This document shows positions 16,504 to 24,845 of a DNA stretch of 64,000 nt, piece after piece. A model generated the notes under the pieces. The model was not told the origin of the DNA. It saw nothing but the letters and a program-made list of their open reading frames with translations, and ran no database searches. This DNA is from Bacteroidales bacterium. GTDB taxonomy: Bacteria > Bacteroidota > Bacteroidia > Bacteroidales > UBA932. The DNA lies in NCBI GenBank assembly GCA_017437755.1, contig JAFRXI010000008.1, positions 99,913 to 163,912 on the forward strand. The letters are read 5' to 3'. A program made the position numbers and the translations under genes. How positions within the stretch are numbered: position 1 is the first letter of the stretch; each line of letters opens with the position of its first letter.

Positions 16504-18757
16504 GTTTGTAGCGTTTTGTACGCTCGTCCGAGATAACGCCCTTCCAGTTCAGACCAAATGCAAAGTCGTACGTGTTGCCGTCTGCGTCCTTGTAGCAGCG
16601 CATGTCGTGCGGGGTGTCCTCGAACTGCTCTTCAACGGTGCGCATGTCGGCGGGGAGCTGGCACGGAAGGAGGCCACATGGCTGGAATTTGCCGCTGATT
16701 ACATCCAGAATGGCATTGTTGCAAACGCCGAATCCCAGTATTATGGCGTCTGCATAAGGTTCTATCTCTGCCGGGACAAAGGGACGGTCCACGTGGACTA
16801 CCAGGATGACCGGCTTGGCTCCCATTGCCCGGCGGGTCTCCTGTACCATATACATATCCGGCTCATTGGACGAAGTCTCGGTGCGGCCCTTGTAGCTTCT
16901 GTTGGCCGATGCCTCCGTGGGGTCCCCGCCGGCCAGGCTCACTTCCCTGGCATATTCTGCGGTGTACGGCCCCCATTGCAGGCTTATGGGGTTGTAGTGG
17001 CCTTCAACCTCGCCTACCCCGGGCATGCTGTATCCCCAGTGCCCGTATGGCGTTTTCACGGAAACCAGGGCAAAATCCGCATCGCCGGGATTGTCCACCA
17101 CGTCGAAGTACTGGGAGAGGAGTTCGTGTGAGAAAGGATACTCGTCATAGGCCTGGGTGGGTTTCATCCAGTGCGTGAGTCCGGCCGGAACATGCCGGAG
17201 AGGCTCGTAAACCTTCAGGCGGCCGGTGACTGGAAGGACTGCGCCGTGGTTCTTTATCATGGTGACTGATTTGAGCTGGGCACGGTAGCCGGCGGCCACA
17301 AACTCCCTGCAGCCAACAATGCGGTCAGCTTCTGAAGGGCTCACGTAGGGATTCTCGAACAGGCCCACGCGGAACATGTTGAGAAGCAGACGCCTGGCGC
17401 TGGCCTCAAACCGTTCGCGTGCGCTTTCCTTCCCATATTTCTCCTCCCACAGCCGGTATGCCTCCAGGCTGGGGCCGTTGTCGTAAACTCCGCCAAGCTG
17501 GTCTACCCCGGCTTCGAATACTTTCAGCCGTTTCTGGGCGGCAGACGCGGTTTCCATTCCCCATGGGGTACCCGAGTGCTGCCATGCAACATCATAGTCT
17601 TTTACGATTCCCCAGTCGGTACAGACCACGCCGTCATATCCGTTGTTGTCCCGGAGAAGTTCCTGGATTATGTAATGGCTGAAACCGTTGCCGACGTTCT
17701 CTCCCGACGGGTCCTGCCCGAAGGGAATCGTATAATAAGGCATGACCGCCGATGCCATCCCGGTCTTCCCGCGAAGTTTGAAGGCCCCGTCCTGGAAAGG
17801 GATAAGGCCAAGTTTGAAATTGCCTCCTGGATAAACTGCATATTTCCCCATGCCGAAGTGGGCGTCCCTGCCGCCCTCTCCCGCGCCTCCGCCAGGCCAG
17901 TGCTTGACCATGCAGTTGACGGAATTGGTTCCCCAGCCGGTCTTGCTTCCCTCCGTGGTCTGGAAAGCGTCGCAATACTCCCTGGCGATGTCCCTGTTCA
18001 GATATGGATCCTCACTGAAAGTGCCGTAGAAGCGCCTCCAGCGCGGGTCTGAGGCTATGTCTATCTGAGGGGAAAGGGCAGTCGTGATTCCAAGGGCGCG
18101 GTACTCTGTGGACACCACTTTCCCATGTTCGCGGATTACGTCCATGTCGAAGGTGGCGGCGAGGCCGATTTCCCTGGGCCATCTGGAAATACTGCTTGTG
18201 CCGTCGGGGTCGAATTCCCCGTCTGGCTCATGGTTATAGGTGCTTGTGTTGGCTTTCCCGTTGGTATAGTTGCGGGGGTCAGTGGAGTTGTTGGCCGGGA
18301 TGCCAAGGGGCTCCGACTCACAGAAAGCCTGTACTGCGTTGGCCCAGTGTGCACCGGTCCCGGGGGTGGCTATCCCAGCCACCAGGATATGCCGTACATG
18401 GTCGTCACGAAGGAACTGCATTTGCTTCCCGGTAAGTACCGGGGTGTCCACGGTCTGCGCGGAAGAATAAATCATCAGGCCGCAGATCTGCTCCACGTCC
18501 ATGCGGGAGGCAAGGTCTTTTGCCCTGTCTTCCGGGGCGAGGCGCCAGTCCTCATAGGGCGTGATCTGCCCGTCCCTGTCCAGGTCCTTGAAAAGGAACC
18601 CGCCCACTGTGATTGTGGGCGCTGAAGCATATCCGATTGCCGGTCCCCTGCTCTGCAGAGCCAGTGTATAGCCTTCATGGTTTTCGATTGTGATCCGGTT
18701 CTTCCCGCAGGCAGCGGCCAGCAGCACGATGGCTGCAAACAGTATTATCCTTTTCAT
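16493..18757 (-). CDS. GH3 beta-glucosidase-type lipoprotein
   Basis: With the start at 18757 the protein has 754 residues and a lipoprotein signal (lipobox AAAC, Cys 17), so it should sit on a membrane facing the periplasm or the cell surface. Visible family 3 features are the LSPQIDIASDPRWRRFYGTF stretch, the KHWPGGG motif near residue 285, and the nucleophile region VVCTDWG with Asp 381. The C-terminal half is the alpha/beta sandwich domain. An upstream in-frame ATG (18865) would put 36 residues before the signal peptide and is rejected. It is divergent from the acetylesterase gene. The likely role is release of glucose or xylose from oligosaccharides of the adjacent locus. Confidence 0.88.
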   Translation of the reverse strand: MKRIILFAAIVLLAAACGKNRITIENHEGYTLALQSRGPAIGYASAPTITVGGFLFKDLDRDGQITPYEDWRLAPEDRAKDLASRMDVEQICGLMIYSSAQTVDTPVLTGKQMQFLRDDHVRHILVAGIATPGTGAHWANAVQAFCESEPLGIPANNSTDPRNYTNGKANTSTYNHEPDGEFDPDGTSSISRWPREIGLAATFDMDVIREHGKVVSTEYRALGITTALSPQIDIASDPRWRRFYGTFSEDPYLNRDIAREYCDAFQTTEGSKTGWGTNSVNCMVKHWPGGGAGEGGRDAHFGMGKYAVYPGGNFKLGLIPFQDGAFKLRGKTGMASAVMPYYTIPFGQDPSGENVGNGFSHYIIQELLRDNNGYDGVVCTDWGIVKDYDVAWQHSGTPWGMETASAAQKRLKVFEAGVDQLGGVYDNGPSLEAYRLWEEKYGKESARERFEASARRLLLNMFRVGLFENPYVSPSEADRIVGCREFVAAGYRAQLKSVTMIKNHGAVLPVTGRLKVYEPLRHVPAGLTHWMKPTQAYDEYPFSHELLSQYFDVVDNPGDADFALVSVKTPYGHWGYSMPGVGEVEGHYNPISLQWGPYTAEYAREVSLAGGDPTEASANRSYKGRTETSSNEPDMYMVQETRRAMGAKPVILVVHVDRPFVPAEIEPYADAIILGFGVCNNAILDVISGKFQPCGLLPCQLPADMRTVEEQFEDTPHDMRCYKDADGNTYDFAFGLNWKGVISDERTKRYKPKA

Positions 18758-18762
18758 GGAAG

Positions 18763-18770
18763 CAAAGGTA
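18763..18770 (-). promoter_or_regulatory. -7 box for the GH3 gene
   Basis: The minus strand reads TACCTTTG, matching TAnnTTTG, ending six bases upstream of the ATG. This would give a very short leader. No convincing -33 element was found. Confidence 0.5.
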
Positions 18771-18803
18771 CATAAATAATGGAATAAAGGATTTGTTCGT
18801 TTC

Positions 18804-18873
18804 AGAAACCGGTACAATAGTTGACCGTATGAAAACAGACCAGTTCTTTCCGCCTCAAAAAACACTATCTTTG
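18804..18873 (+). promoter_or_regulatory. Promoter of the acetylesterase gene with GntR-type half-sites
   Basis: TATCTTTG (18866-18873) is a TAnnTTTG -7 box. The octamer CAGACCAG (18836-18843) lies 30 bases upstream of it, as in the two other local promoters. An additional ACCGGT (18809-18814) lies further up. These match the ACC(A/G)GT motif seen next to the GntR gene, so the same regulator may act here. The binding is inference. Confidence 0.55.
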
Positions 18874-18895
18874 TAAGGATAACCCGGTTAGTGAC

Positions 18896-20332
18896 ATGAA
18901 AAGAATCATTTTAATAGCTGCTGTGCTGACCATGTCGGCCACCCTCCAGGCTAAGGTGGAACTCCCTTCCATTATCAGCGACAACATGGTGCTCCAGCAG
19001 AAAGGGAATGTTGCCCTGTGGGGAAAGGGCGATGGGAAAAAGCTTACGATCACCACATCATGGTCTAGGAAAAAGACGGTTGTAACACCTGATTCTGACG
19101 GAAAATGGTTTGTCCGGATTGCAACTCCTGAAGCCGGTGGCCCCTATGAGATAACGTTCAACGACGGGGAGAAACTCACCTTGAAGAACGTTCTCATCGG
19201 CGAGGTATGGTATTGCGGCGGCCAGTCCAATATGGATATGCCCGTAAAAGGGTTCGAAGCCCAGCCGGTGGAGCACAGCATGGATTATATCCTGGGTGCA
19301 AAGCCTTCAGTCCCCATCCGCATCTGCAAGGTGCCCAACGTGAAGGCAAAGGCACCGCTTCCGGAGGTGAAGGCTTATTGGGTGGAGAACCGGCCCGAAG
19401 AAGTGATGAACGCCAGTGCCACGGGGTATTTTTTCGCCCAAAAGCTGTATGAGATGCTGGAGGTGCCCATCGGCATCATTACCGTGGATTGGGGCGGGTC
19501 GTCGATTGAGTCCTGGATCAGCCGGGAAGTGATTGAGCGCGATTTTGCAGGGGAATTGGATACCGGCGTGCTGGATACCGTCCCGCTGGAGGACCTGAAG
19601 GGCTCGCTCCACCCATGCATACTTTATAATGGTATGGTGCAGGGGCTGGCTCCTTACACCTTCAAAGGAATGATTTGGTATCAGGGGGAGACCAACCGCG
19701 GCCGTCCGGAGCAGTATTCGCGCCTGCAGCCTGCGTATGTGAAAATGATGCGGGAACTGTTCCAGAACCCGGATGCTCCGTTCTACTTCGTCCAGATTGC
19801 CCCGTACCCTTATCAGCCTCAATATAAAGACCTTTTCACTTCAGGATATTTCTGTGAGGCGCAGCAGAAGACGCTCGCCCGGATTCCGCACAGCGGGATG
19901 GTGACCACGGGCGATATAGGCTCATACTCTACCATCCATCCACCCAAGAAGATGGAAGTGGGCAACCGCCTTGCGTACCTGGCCCTGGTGAACGACTATG
20001 GCTTCAAGGGTATCAATCCGGTGGCTCCCACCTGCAAGGAAGTGGAGTTCGACGGTCAGGAGGCAATCGTTGCGTTCGAGGCGGACAGACTGGGTGTTGG
20101 GCCGATGAATACGGACCTTGGCGGTTTTGAACTGGCCGGGGAGGACCGCGTTTTCCATGCAGCCACGGGTCGTTTGAAGGACAGGAAGGTCGTTGTGACC
20201 TCGCCCGAAGTACCGGTTCCGGTGGCGCTGCGCTATTGCTTCCGCAACTGGTGCGAGGCATCAGTTTTCAGCGCCTGGGGAATACCGGCTGCACCTTTCC
20301 GTACCGATAACTGGGACGATCTGAGGCAGTAG
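18896..20332 (+). CDS. SGNH carbohydrate acetylesterase (sialate O-acetylesterase family)
   Basis: A 478-residue secreted protein with a signal peptide ending near residue 19. An N-terminal beta domain (about 20-98) precedes the SGNH hydrolase domain, which has the nucleophile motif GGQSNMD (Ser 111), the block IWYQGETN around residue 260, and an Asp/His part near TTGDIGSYSTIHPPKK. Proteins of this architecture remove O-acetyl groups from sialic acids or from plant polysaccharides; CE20 xyloglucan acetylesterases share it. With GH5, GH31, GH3 and GH2 nearby, a plant glycan role is more likely than sialic acid. It converges with the GntR gene, three bases apart. Confidence 0.85.
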   Translation: MKRIILIAAVLTMSATLQAKVELPSIISDNMVLQQKGNVALWGKGDGKKLTITTSWSRKKTVVTPDSDGKWFVRIATPEAGGPYEITFNDGEKLTLKNVLIGEVWYCGGQSNMDMPVKGFEAQPVEHSMDYILGAKPSVPIRICKVPNVKAKAPLPEVKAYWVENRPEEVMNASATGYFFAQKLYEMLEVPIGIITVDWGGSSIESWISREVIERDFAGELDTGVLDTVPLEDLKGSLHPCILYNGMVQGLAPYTFKGMIWYQGETNRGRPEQYSRLQPAYVKMMRELFQNPDAPFYFVQIAPYPYQPQYKDLFTSGYFCEAQQKTLARIPHSGMVTTGDIGSYSTIHPPKKMEVGNRLAYLALVNDYGFKGINPVAPTCKEVEFDGQEAIVAFEADRLGVGPMNTDLGGFELAGEDRVFHAATGRLKDRKVVVTSPEVPVPVALRYCFRNWCEASVFSAWGIPAAPFRTDNWDDLRQ

Positions 20333-20335
20333 TTT

Positions 20336-21322
20336 TTATATAGACTGCCGGGGGAGGAACACCCATGGGTTGCGGAGCGTGGGAACGTTGACGGGCTTGT
20401 TGGTATCCAGAAGCAGGGAGGCCATTGTACGGCCCATCTGGTGGAAGTCGGTGGACAGGGCCGCAATACCGCCGCAGAGTACTTCCTTCAGGGGCATGTC
20501 GTTAAATGAGAGCAAACCGATGTCCGAGCCTATGGACAGTTTCTGCGCGGAGGCCTTTTTGATAATGGTCACCAATTCACGGTCGCTGGGGGTGAGGTAG
20601 AGAGTGCCTTTGTGCAGGGTATCATCGGCGATGGTGGGAAGCAGGAGGCAGCCGAATCCGAATTCTTCGCTGAAGCGTTTGATGCCTGAGTAGCGTTCTT
20701 CCGGCTCCTTGTCATCGTGCTGTACCAACACTAAGGTATTGTATTTCCGAATGGCGTTCAGGCCCTGGATAAGAGCGTCATATGTGTCCTGTTCAAAGTC
20801 CTGCCCTACACCCGGGAAATGCCCCCGTATGTCATCCTGGAAGTGGTCCAGCAGGAATACCCGGCCGGGGAGACGGTCCAGCAGGGGAGAGAGCCCGCGG
20901 AACTTGCCTGGCATGAGGACGTAAGAGGTGAAGCGGCCCTCGGCATCCTTGAGCAGGGTTTCAAAGACGCGGCGGTCATAGTGATGGAACATGATTTCCA
21001 CCGAAGCTTTGTCGCCAATTCCCTCCAGGATGGAACGGTAGAGTTCCTCCTTGAAGGCGGTAAGCTCATTGAACAGCAGCAGGATCTTCTCCTTGACGGC
21101 CACGTTGGTGCTCTGGACGTAATAGCCTACCGCGGGCTCGGCCTCAATGATGCCGCGTGACTTGAGATCCTGCATGGCAAGGAAAATTGAACTGCGTGAA
21201 AGCGAAAAACGGATACGGAAAGCGTTGACGGAGGGAATGCGGTCTCCCACCTTGAGCTCTCCGCTGCGGATCCGGTCCTCTACGAACCGGACAACCACTT
21301 TATATTTGGGATCTCTTTGCAT
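20336..21322 (-). CDS. GntR-type regulator with LacI-like sugar-binding domain
   Basis: A 328-residue regulator. An N-terminal GntR winged helix (about residues 1-75) reads KVVVRFVEDRIRSGELKVGDRIPS followed by the helix-turn-helix FSLSRSSIFLAMQDL. The C-terminal part (about 85-320) is a periplasmic-binding-protein-like effector domain of LacI type (LGLLSFNDMPLKEVL, then TDFHQMGRTMASLLLD). Such hybrids sense a sugar in Bacteroidota. The start at 21322 is chosen because it begins exactly at the winged helix; the frame is open further upstream but without recognisable domain. The gene is divergent from the GH5 unit and probably controls the locus and itself. Confidence 0.85.
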   Translation of the reverse strand: MQRDPKYKVVVRFVEDRIRSGELKVGDRIPSVNAFRIRFSLSRSSIFLAMQDLKSRGIIEAEPAVGYYVQSTNVAVKEKILLLFNELTAFKEELYRSILEGIGDKASVEIMFHHYDRRVFETLLKDAEGRFTSYVLMPGKFRGLSPLLDRLPGRVFLLDHFQDDIRGHFPGVGQDFEQDTYDALIQGLNAIRKYNTLVLVQHDDKEPEERYSGIKRFSEEFGFGCLLLPTIADDTLHKGTLYLTPSDRELVTIIKKASAQKLSIGSDIGLLSFNDMPLKEVLCGGIAALSTDFHQMGRTMASLLLDTNKPVNVPTLRNPWVFLPRQSI

Positions 21323-21341
21323 AAACCGGTTTGCAAATATA
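21323..21341 (-). promoter_or_regulatory. Promoter and overlapping palindrome of the GntR gene
   Basis: The perfect palindrome AAACCGGTTT (21323-21332) touches the start codon. The minus-strand -7 box TATATTTG (21341-21334) lies directly upstream of it. Transcription would start inside the palindrome and leave a leader of only a few bases. This arrangement fits tight autoregulation. Confidence 0.6.
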
Positions 21342-21352
21342 AGTAAAAAAAT

Positions 21353-21393
21353 CAGACCAGGGCAAACCGGTTTTGAATTATAATATATATTTG
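21353..21393 (+). promoter_or_regulatory. Promoter of the GH5 unit with GntR-type operator
   Basis: CAGACCAG (21353-21360) and the palindrome AAACCGGTTT (21364-21373) are followed after 12 bases by TATATTTG (21386-21393), a TAnnTTTG -7 box. The operator fills the -33 zone. The same arrangement recurs at 24782-24823. Confidence 0.65.
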
Positions 21394-21419
21394 TCCGGAA
21401 AACACATGGCCACATAGTT

Positions 21420-23471
21420 ATGATCCGGTCCAGCCGCCATATACTCTTGTTGATGGTTCTTCTGCTTTCCTTCTCCTGTAAGAAGGAAGGTGGGGATGAG
21501 GACGAACGTGGCCTTTCGGTCAGTTTTGAAGCAATCAATTCCGGGAATCAGTGGAAGGCCGGGGATAAGTTGTCTTTCATTGCCTTCAGGGAACCCGCGT
21601 CGGCAGGAAGCATGTCCTCCCGGAATGTGGTCAATTTCAGTTCCAACCGTTTTACCGCCCAATCGGACGGGCCTAAAGTCAAGTTTTCCGGCCATGTGCC
21701 CGCTCTCGACGGAACGCTTCCGGGAGGCGAAGCCACGCTCTATGGCGTTTTCCCCGCTTCGAATCTCACCGTCTCGTCCGTTTCTCAGTCCGCCAACTAT
21801 GAGGGCAGGAACTATATCTATTATACGATTTCCGGCCCCAACATCTCTTCACGGCAGGATGGTACGGGCTGGCGCTATTGCTATTTTGCTTCCATGGACG
21901 GGCGTGTCTCGGTGCCGGGGAGAAGTATCACGTCCCCATCCTTTTCGCTGGCCAACGCCCTGGTTAAATTCCGCTTTTTCTCCGGAAAGCCCATCGCGCA
22001 GATTGATATCCAGCAAGAGAACAAATCCGTACCCGGCATGGCGGGGCCCTTTACCTTGTATACTTGCGCAACGGTCCTTACCGGGGGCTGCGAAGGACAG
22101 TCCATCACCATCAGCAAGGGAGGAGAGGCACTTCCCGAGGAAATCTATTTTGCCTGCGGCACGCTCAACACTGACGCGTTGCTCACCTTCAAATTCACCA
22201 CCCAGGATGGCAGCCACGTTTCCCGCGCCGTGAAAATCACGGAGGCCTGCAATCCCGGAAAGGTGAGCGGGCTTCCTGACTTTGACCTGAGCGAGTGGAC
22301 ATCGGCTGAACTGGCTGCCCAGGCGGCCAAGAACATGGGGATGGGTATCAACGTGGGCGGCATGGAGTCGGTTACTCCCACTACGGAGGCACTGGCCGAC
22401 CGGGCAGATGCAAACGGGATGCACATCATGGACCGCACACGTCCGGTTACCTATGAGACCAACAGTGCGCATGACCCGATAACGCAAACCACGATGAACG
22501 CGCTTAAGGCGGCGGGTTTCAGCAGCATCCGCCTTCCCATTACATGGTTCAACCACATGGGGCCGCCGGTCAGCCCTGAGGGCGTGATCGACCAGGTGTG
22601 GCTGGAGCATGTCAAGGAAGTTATTGACATGGCCCGGAACGCGGACTTGTATGTAGTGATCAACATTCACCATGACGCCGGCACCTATGACTACTGCTGG
22701 CTCAAGGCGGACTGGGGCAATTACGCATCCATCAGCGTGCAATTGAAGAACATCTGGACGCAGATCGCAAACTTCTTCAAGGATTACGACTACCATCTGC
22801 TGTTCGAAGGTTTCAACGAGATTTGCGACGAGAACAAGAGTTGGTGGGCGCCCAGCGGTCCCGATGGTTTCAAGGCAGCCAATGCCCTGAACCAGGATTT
22901 TGTAAACGCCGTGCGCGCTACTGGAGGCAACAATGCTGTGCGCAACCTCGTCGTCTCAACCTATACGTCCAGCGAGTGGGAAAACGGTCTGGTTGGCTTT
23001 GTCCTTCCGGAGGATGTGAAGGATGGTCATCTGATTGTACAGGTCCACTCTTACCGGCCAAACGAATTCATCACCGCCCGCACTGTGGGCGACCGCAGCC
23101 GACTGGAGTTCTATGAGAGCGAGAAGCCGGAGATTGACGAGATGTTCGAGCGCGTGCAGCGTCATATCCTGGATAAAGGCTGGCCTTGTATTTTGGGAGA
23201 ATACGGAGCTTTCGCCAAGAAGGACGCAAACGGCAACCGCAATGAGCTGGGCCGTGCGGAACATGCCTATTATTATACCACGCGTGCCCTGCAGCGGGGA
23301 ATCATCCCCATGTACTGGTACAACCCAAGCAGCTACCGGGACCGTGATGAAGGCCGGTGGACCTATCCCGTCACGGCCCAGGGCCTTATGGATGCCTGGA
23401 AAGACTTCAAGGCCGGTACCGTGGTTTACAAGAAATATGACCACGATGCTGCGTATCCTATAGGACAATGA
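21420..23471 (+). CDS. GH5 endoglucanase-type lipoprotein with N-terminal fimbrillin-like domain
   Basis: A 683-residue lipoprotein (lipobox SFSC, Cys 20). Residues about 30-290 form a beta-rich region with QWKAGDKLSF, LYGVFPASNLTV, RQDGTGWRYCYFA and GGEALPEEIYFA; these resemble the fimbrillin-like lipoprotein encoded downstream (23664-24704). Residues about 305-660 form a glycoside hydrolase family 5 domain: RLPITWFNHM, NIHHDAG, acid/base Glu 467 in FEGFNE, VQVHSYRP, nucleophile Glu 594 in ILGEYGA. It probably cuts a beta-1,4-glucan backbone at the cell surface. The GH5 subfamily cannot be fixed by eye. Two paralogues with the same layout lie at 47401 and 49236. Confidence 0.85.
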   Translation: MIRSSRHILLLMVLLLSFSCKKEGGDEDERGLSVSFEAINSGNQWKAGDKLSFIAFREPASAGSMSSRNVVNFSSNRFTAQSDGPKVKFSGHVPALDGTLPGGEATLYGVFPASNLTVSSVSQSANYEGRNYIYYTISGPNISSRQDGTGWRYCYFASMDGRVSVPGRSITSPSFSLANALVKFRFFSGKPIAQIDIQQENKSVPGMAGPFTLYTCATVLTGGCEGQSITISKGGEALPEEIYFACGTLNTDALLTFKFTTQDGSHVSRAVKITEACNPGKVSGLPDFDLSEWTSAELAAQAAKNMGMGINVGGMESVTPTTEALADRADANGMHIMDRTRPVTYETNSAHDPITQTTMNALKAAGFSSIRLPITWFNHMGPPVSPEGVIDQVWLEHVKEVIDMARNADLYVVINIHHDAGTYDYCWLKADWGNYASISVQLKNIWTQIANFFKDYDYHLLFEGFNEICDENKSWWAPSGPDGFKAANALNQDFVNAVRATGGNNAVRNLVVSTYTSSEWENGLVGFVLPEDVKDGHLIVQVHSYRPNEFITARTVGDRSRLEFYESEKPEIDEMFERVQRHILDKGWPCILGEYGAFAKKDANGNRNELGRAEHAYYYTTRALQRGIIPMYWYNPSSYRDRDEGRWTYPVTAQGLMDAWKDFKAGTVVYKKYDHDAAYPIGQ

Positions 23472-23494
23472 TTTTATAACTAAAATATCATATT

Positions 23495-23647
23495 ATGAAA
23501 AAAAGAGTTTTTTATGTATCTCCCAAGAGCCAGTCGATATGGCTCAGGGTAGAGAGCGTGGTTTGTGCCAGTACAATCACGGCGCCTTATGAGGTTAATG
23601 ATTTCTCAACCATAACTGAGGAAGATGTCAGTAGTCTTTGGAATTAG
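23495..23647 (+). CDS. Small 50-residue protein of unknown function
   Basis: The frame ATGAAAAAAAGAGTT... encodes 50 residues beginning MKKRVFYVSPKSQSIWLRVE and ending in an acidic tail. The start is preceded by an A/T-rich leader. The layout (MKK, then YVSP, a strand of alternating hydrophobic residues, one Cys at residue 24, acidic end) is like short proteins often found beside fimbrillin or SusCD genes in Bacteroidales; no function is known to me. It sits between the GH5 gene (24 bases away) and the fimbrillin-like gene (16 bases away), whose good ribosome site begins right after its stop. Confidence 0.5.
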   Translation: MKKRVFYVSPKSQSIWLRVESVVCASTITAPYEVNDFSTITEEDVSSLWN

Positions 23648-23663
23648 AACCAGGAGGATAATC

Positions 23664-24704
23664 ATGAAAACAGTTAATAGAATCCTTGTGGCTGCCATAG
23701 TATTGGGTTTTGTATCCTGCAGCAAGGAGAATGTGAAAGAAAACGGAATCAAGGTGATTACGGATTTCCCTCTGATGGAGGTGGAGTGTGAGGTGGATGC
23801 GCCCGTGGTGGAAAGTGGTGCAGCCCTTTCTTCCTCTCCCTCGCTTACCAAGGTTTATGGATACGAGGCTGATCCTGATAATGCTCCGGGCGTACATACT
23901 GTAAAGTGGAAAGCCGGGGATCAGATTTCCCAGTTCAGCATTGTCTACTCAAACACTTCAGCCGCTGCATTTGGAACGCTCCTGAACTTCTCCCACCTTC
24001 GCTCAACACTGCAAAATGGAGATGGGACCAAGCAGTTTATGATGACCGTTCCTAACCTGCAGGAACTGTATGGGAAAGATAGTGGAGTGTCGACCTATCT
24101 CTGTGCAATTTATCCGGCAACCACATTCAGCGATATTTCCGTAACGCTAGACGGCAGCAAGATCCATGCGGTTGCGACTCCCGAGAAACTGACCATTCCG
24201 GCTGAGCAGGATGGTACTGGCTGGAAATACAGCGTATTCATTGCCAGGAGTGCAACTTTCTCGGCGCAATATAACAATCCCGCCGGTGGGGGTAAAAGTA
24301 CTTTTCACCTTATGAATGTTCTCCTCAGATTGAAACTCAATTCGAGCAAGGACATCACAAAAGTGGTTCTGACCAACACTACAGGTTTCATGACAGGAGA
24401 TGTCGGCACCATCAATATGGGATATTACCATTATCCGGCAGACGTGGCCAAGAACTTTACACTGGCTACGGGTTGCCCCGGCAAGACTTTGACAGTGGAA
24501 AATGGTGGTGAAGTCCTTCCCAATGACCTGTACTTTGCCATAAGGGAAATGCGCGAAGGGACCACCTTCACCTTCACCTTCACTGCGGAGGACGGAACTA
24601 CGGCCACGCGTTCGCTGGAGAATCCGGCGGGCTATGCGAACCGTAAGATGAAGAAGGTCCTGTCACTGGGTACGGTTACCCTTGCCGACAGTGATTTCAA
24701 TTAG
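23664..24704 (+). CDS. Fimbrillin-like surface lipoprotein
   Basis: A 346-residue lipoprotein (lipobox FVSC, Cys 19). The body is beta-rich with VKWKAGDQISQF, ipaEQDGTGWKYSVFIA and GGEVLPNDLYFAIRE, and these segments line up with the N-terminal halves of the GH5 lipoproteins in this locus. Fimbrillin-like (Mfa-type) proteins form pili or serve as surface adhesins. Here a role as a stand-alone glycan-binding or scaffold protein is possible but unproven. The start at 23664 is favoured by AGGAGG (23653-23658) upstream, which is rare in this window. A strong hairpin follows the stop. Confidence 0.68.
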   Translation: MKTVNRILVAAIVLGFVSCSKENVKENGIKVITDFPLMEVECEVDAPVVESGAALSSSPSLTKVYGYEADPDNAPGVHTVKWKAGDQISQFSIVYSNTSAAAFGTLLNFSHLRSTLQNGDGTKQFMMTVPNLQELYGKDSGVSTYLCAIYPATTFSDISVTLDGSKIHAVATPEKLTIPAEQDGTGWKYSVFIARSATFSAQYNNPAGGGKSTFHLMNVLLRLKLNSSKDITKVVLTNTTGFMTGDVGTINMGYYHYPADVAKNFTLATGCPGKTLTVENGGEVLPNDLYFAIREMREGTTFTFTFTAEDGTTATRSLENPAGYANRKMKKVLSLGTVTLADSDFN

Positions 24705-24705
24705 G

Positions 24706-24733
24706 ATTATCCCCGGCTCAGGTCGGGGATAAT
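24706..24733 (+). terminator. Hairpin terminator after the GH5/fimbrillin unit
   Basis: A perfect 10-bp stem (24706-24715 with 24724-24733, arms ATTATCCCCG and CGGGGATAAT) with an 8-base loop directly follows the stop of the fimbrillin-like gene. The downstream tract is T-rich only in part (tcgtaattgttt). It separates two transcription units that each have their own operator. Confidence 0.75.
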
Positions 24734-24752
24734 TCGTAATTGTTTCTCCGAC

Positions 24753-24823
24753 AAACTGGTTTGTTGCAGTCGGTAAAAAAACAGACCAGTGCAAACCAGT
24801 TTGGCGCTTCTTTATTACATTTG
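24753..24823 (+). promoter_or_regulatory. Promoter and operators of the SusC/D operon
   Basis: AAACTGGTTT (24753-24762), CAGACCAG (24782-24789) and AAACCAGTTT (24793-24802) precede TACATTTG (24816-24823), a TAnnTTTG -7 box. The last two elements and their spacing to the -7 box match the promoter at 21353-21393. The sequence therefore points to shared control by the GntR-type protein. Confidence 0.65.
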
Positions 24824-24845
24824 CGGAAGAATAACATTAAAAATA

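Noticed and set aside
20310-20350. Terminator between the acetylesterase and GntR genes
   Set aside because: Only a 6-bp pairing (GGCAGT with ACTGCC) around a long A/T loop is present; it is too weak to call.
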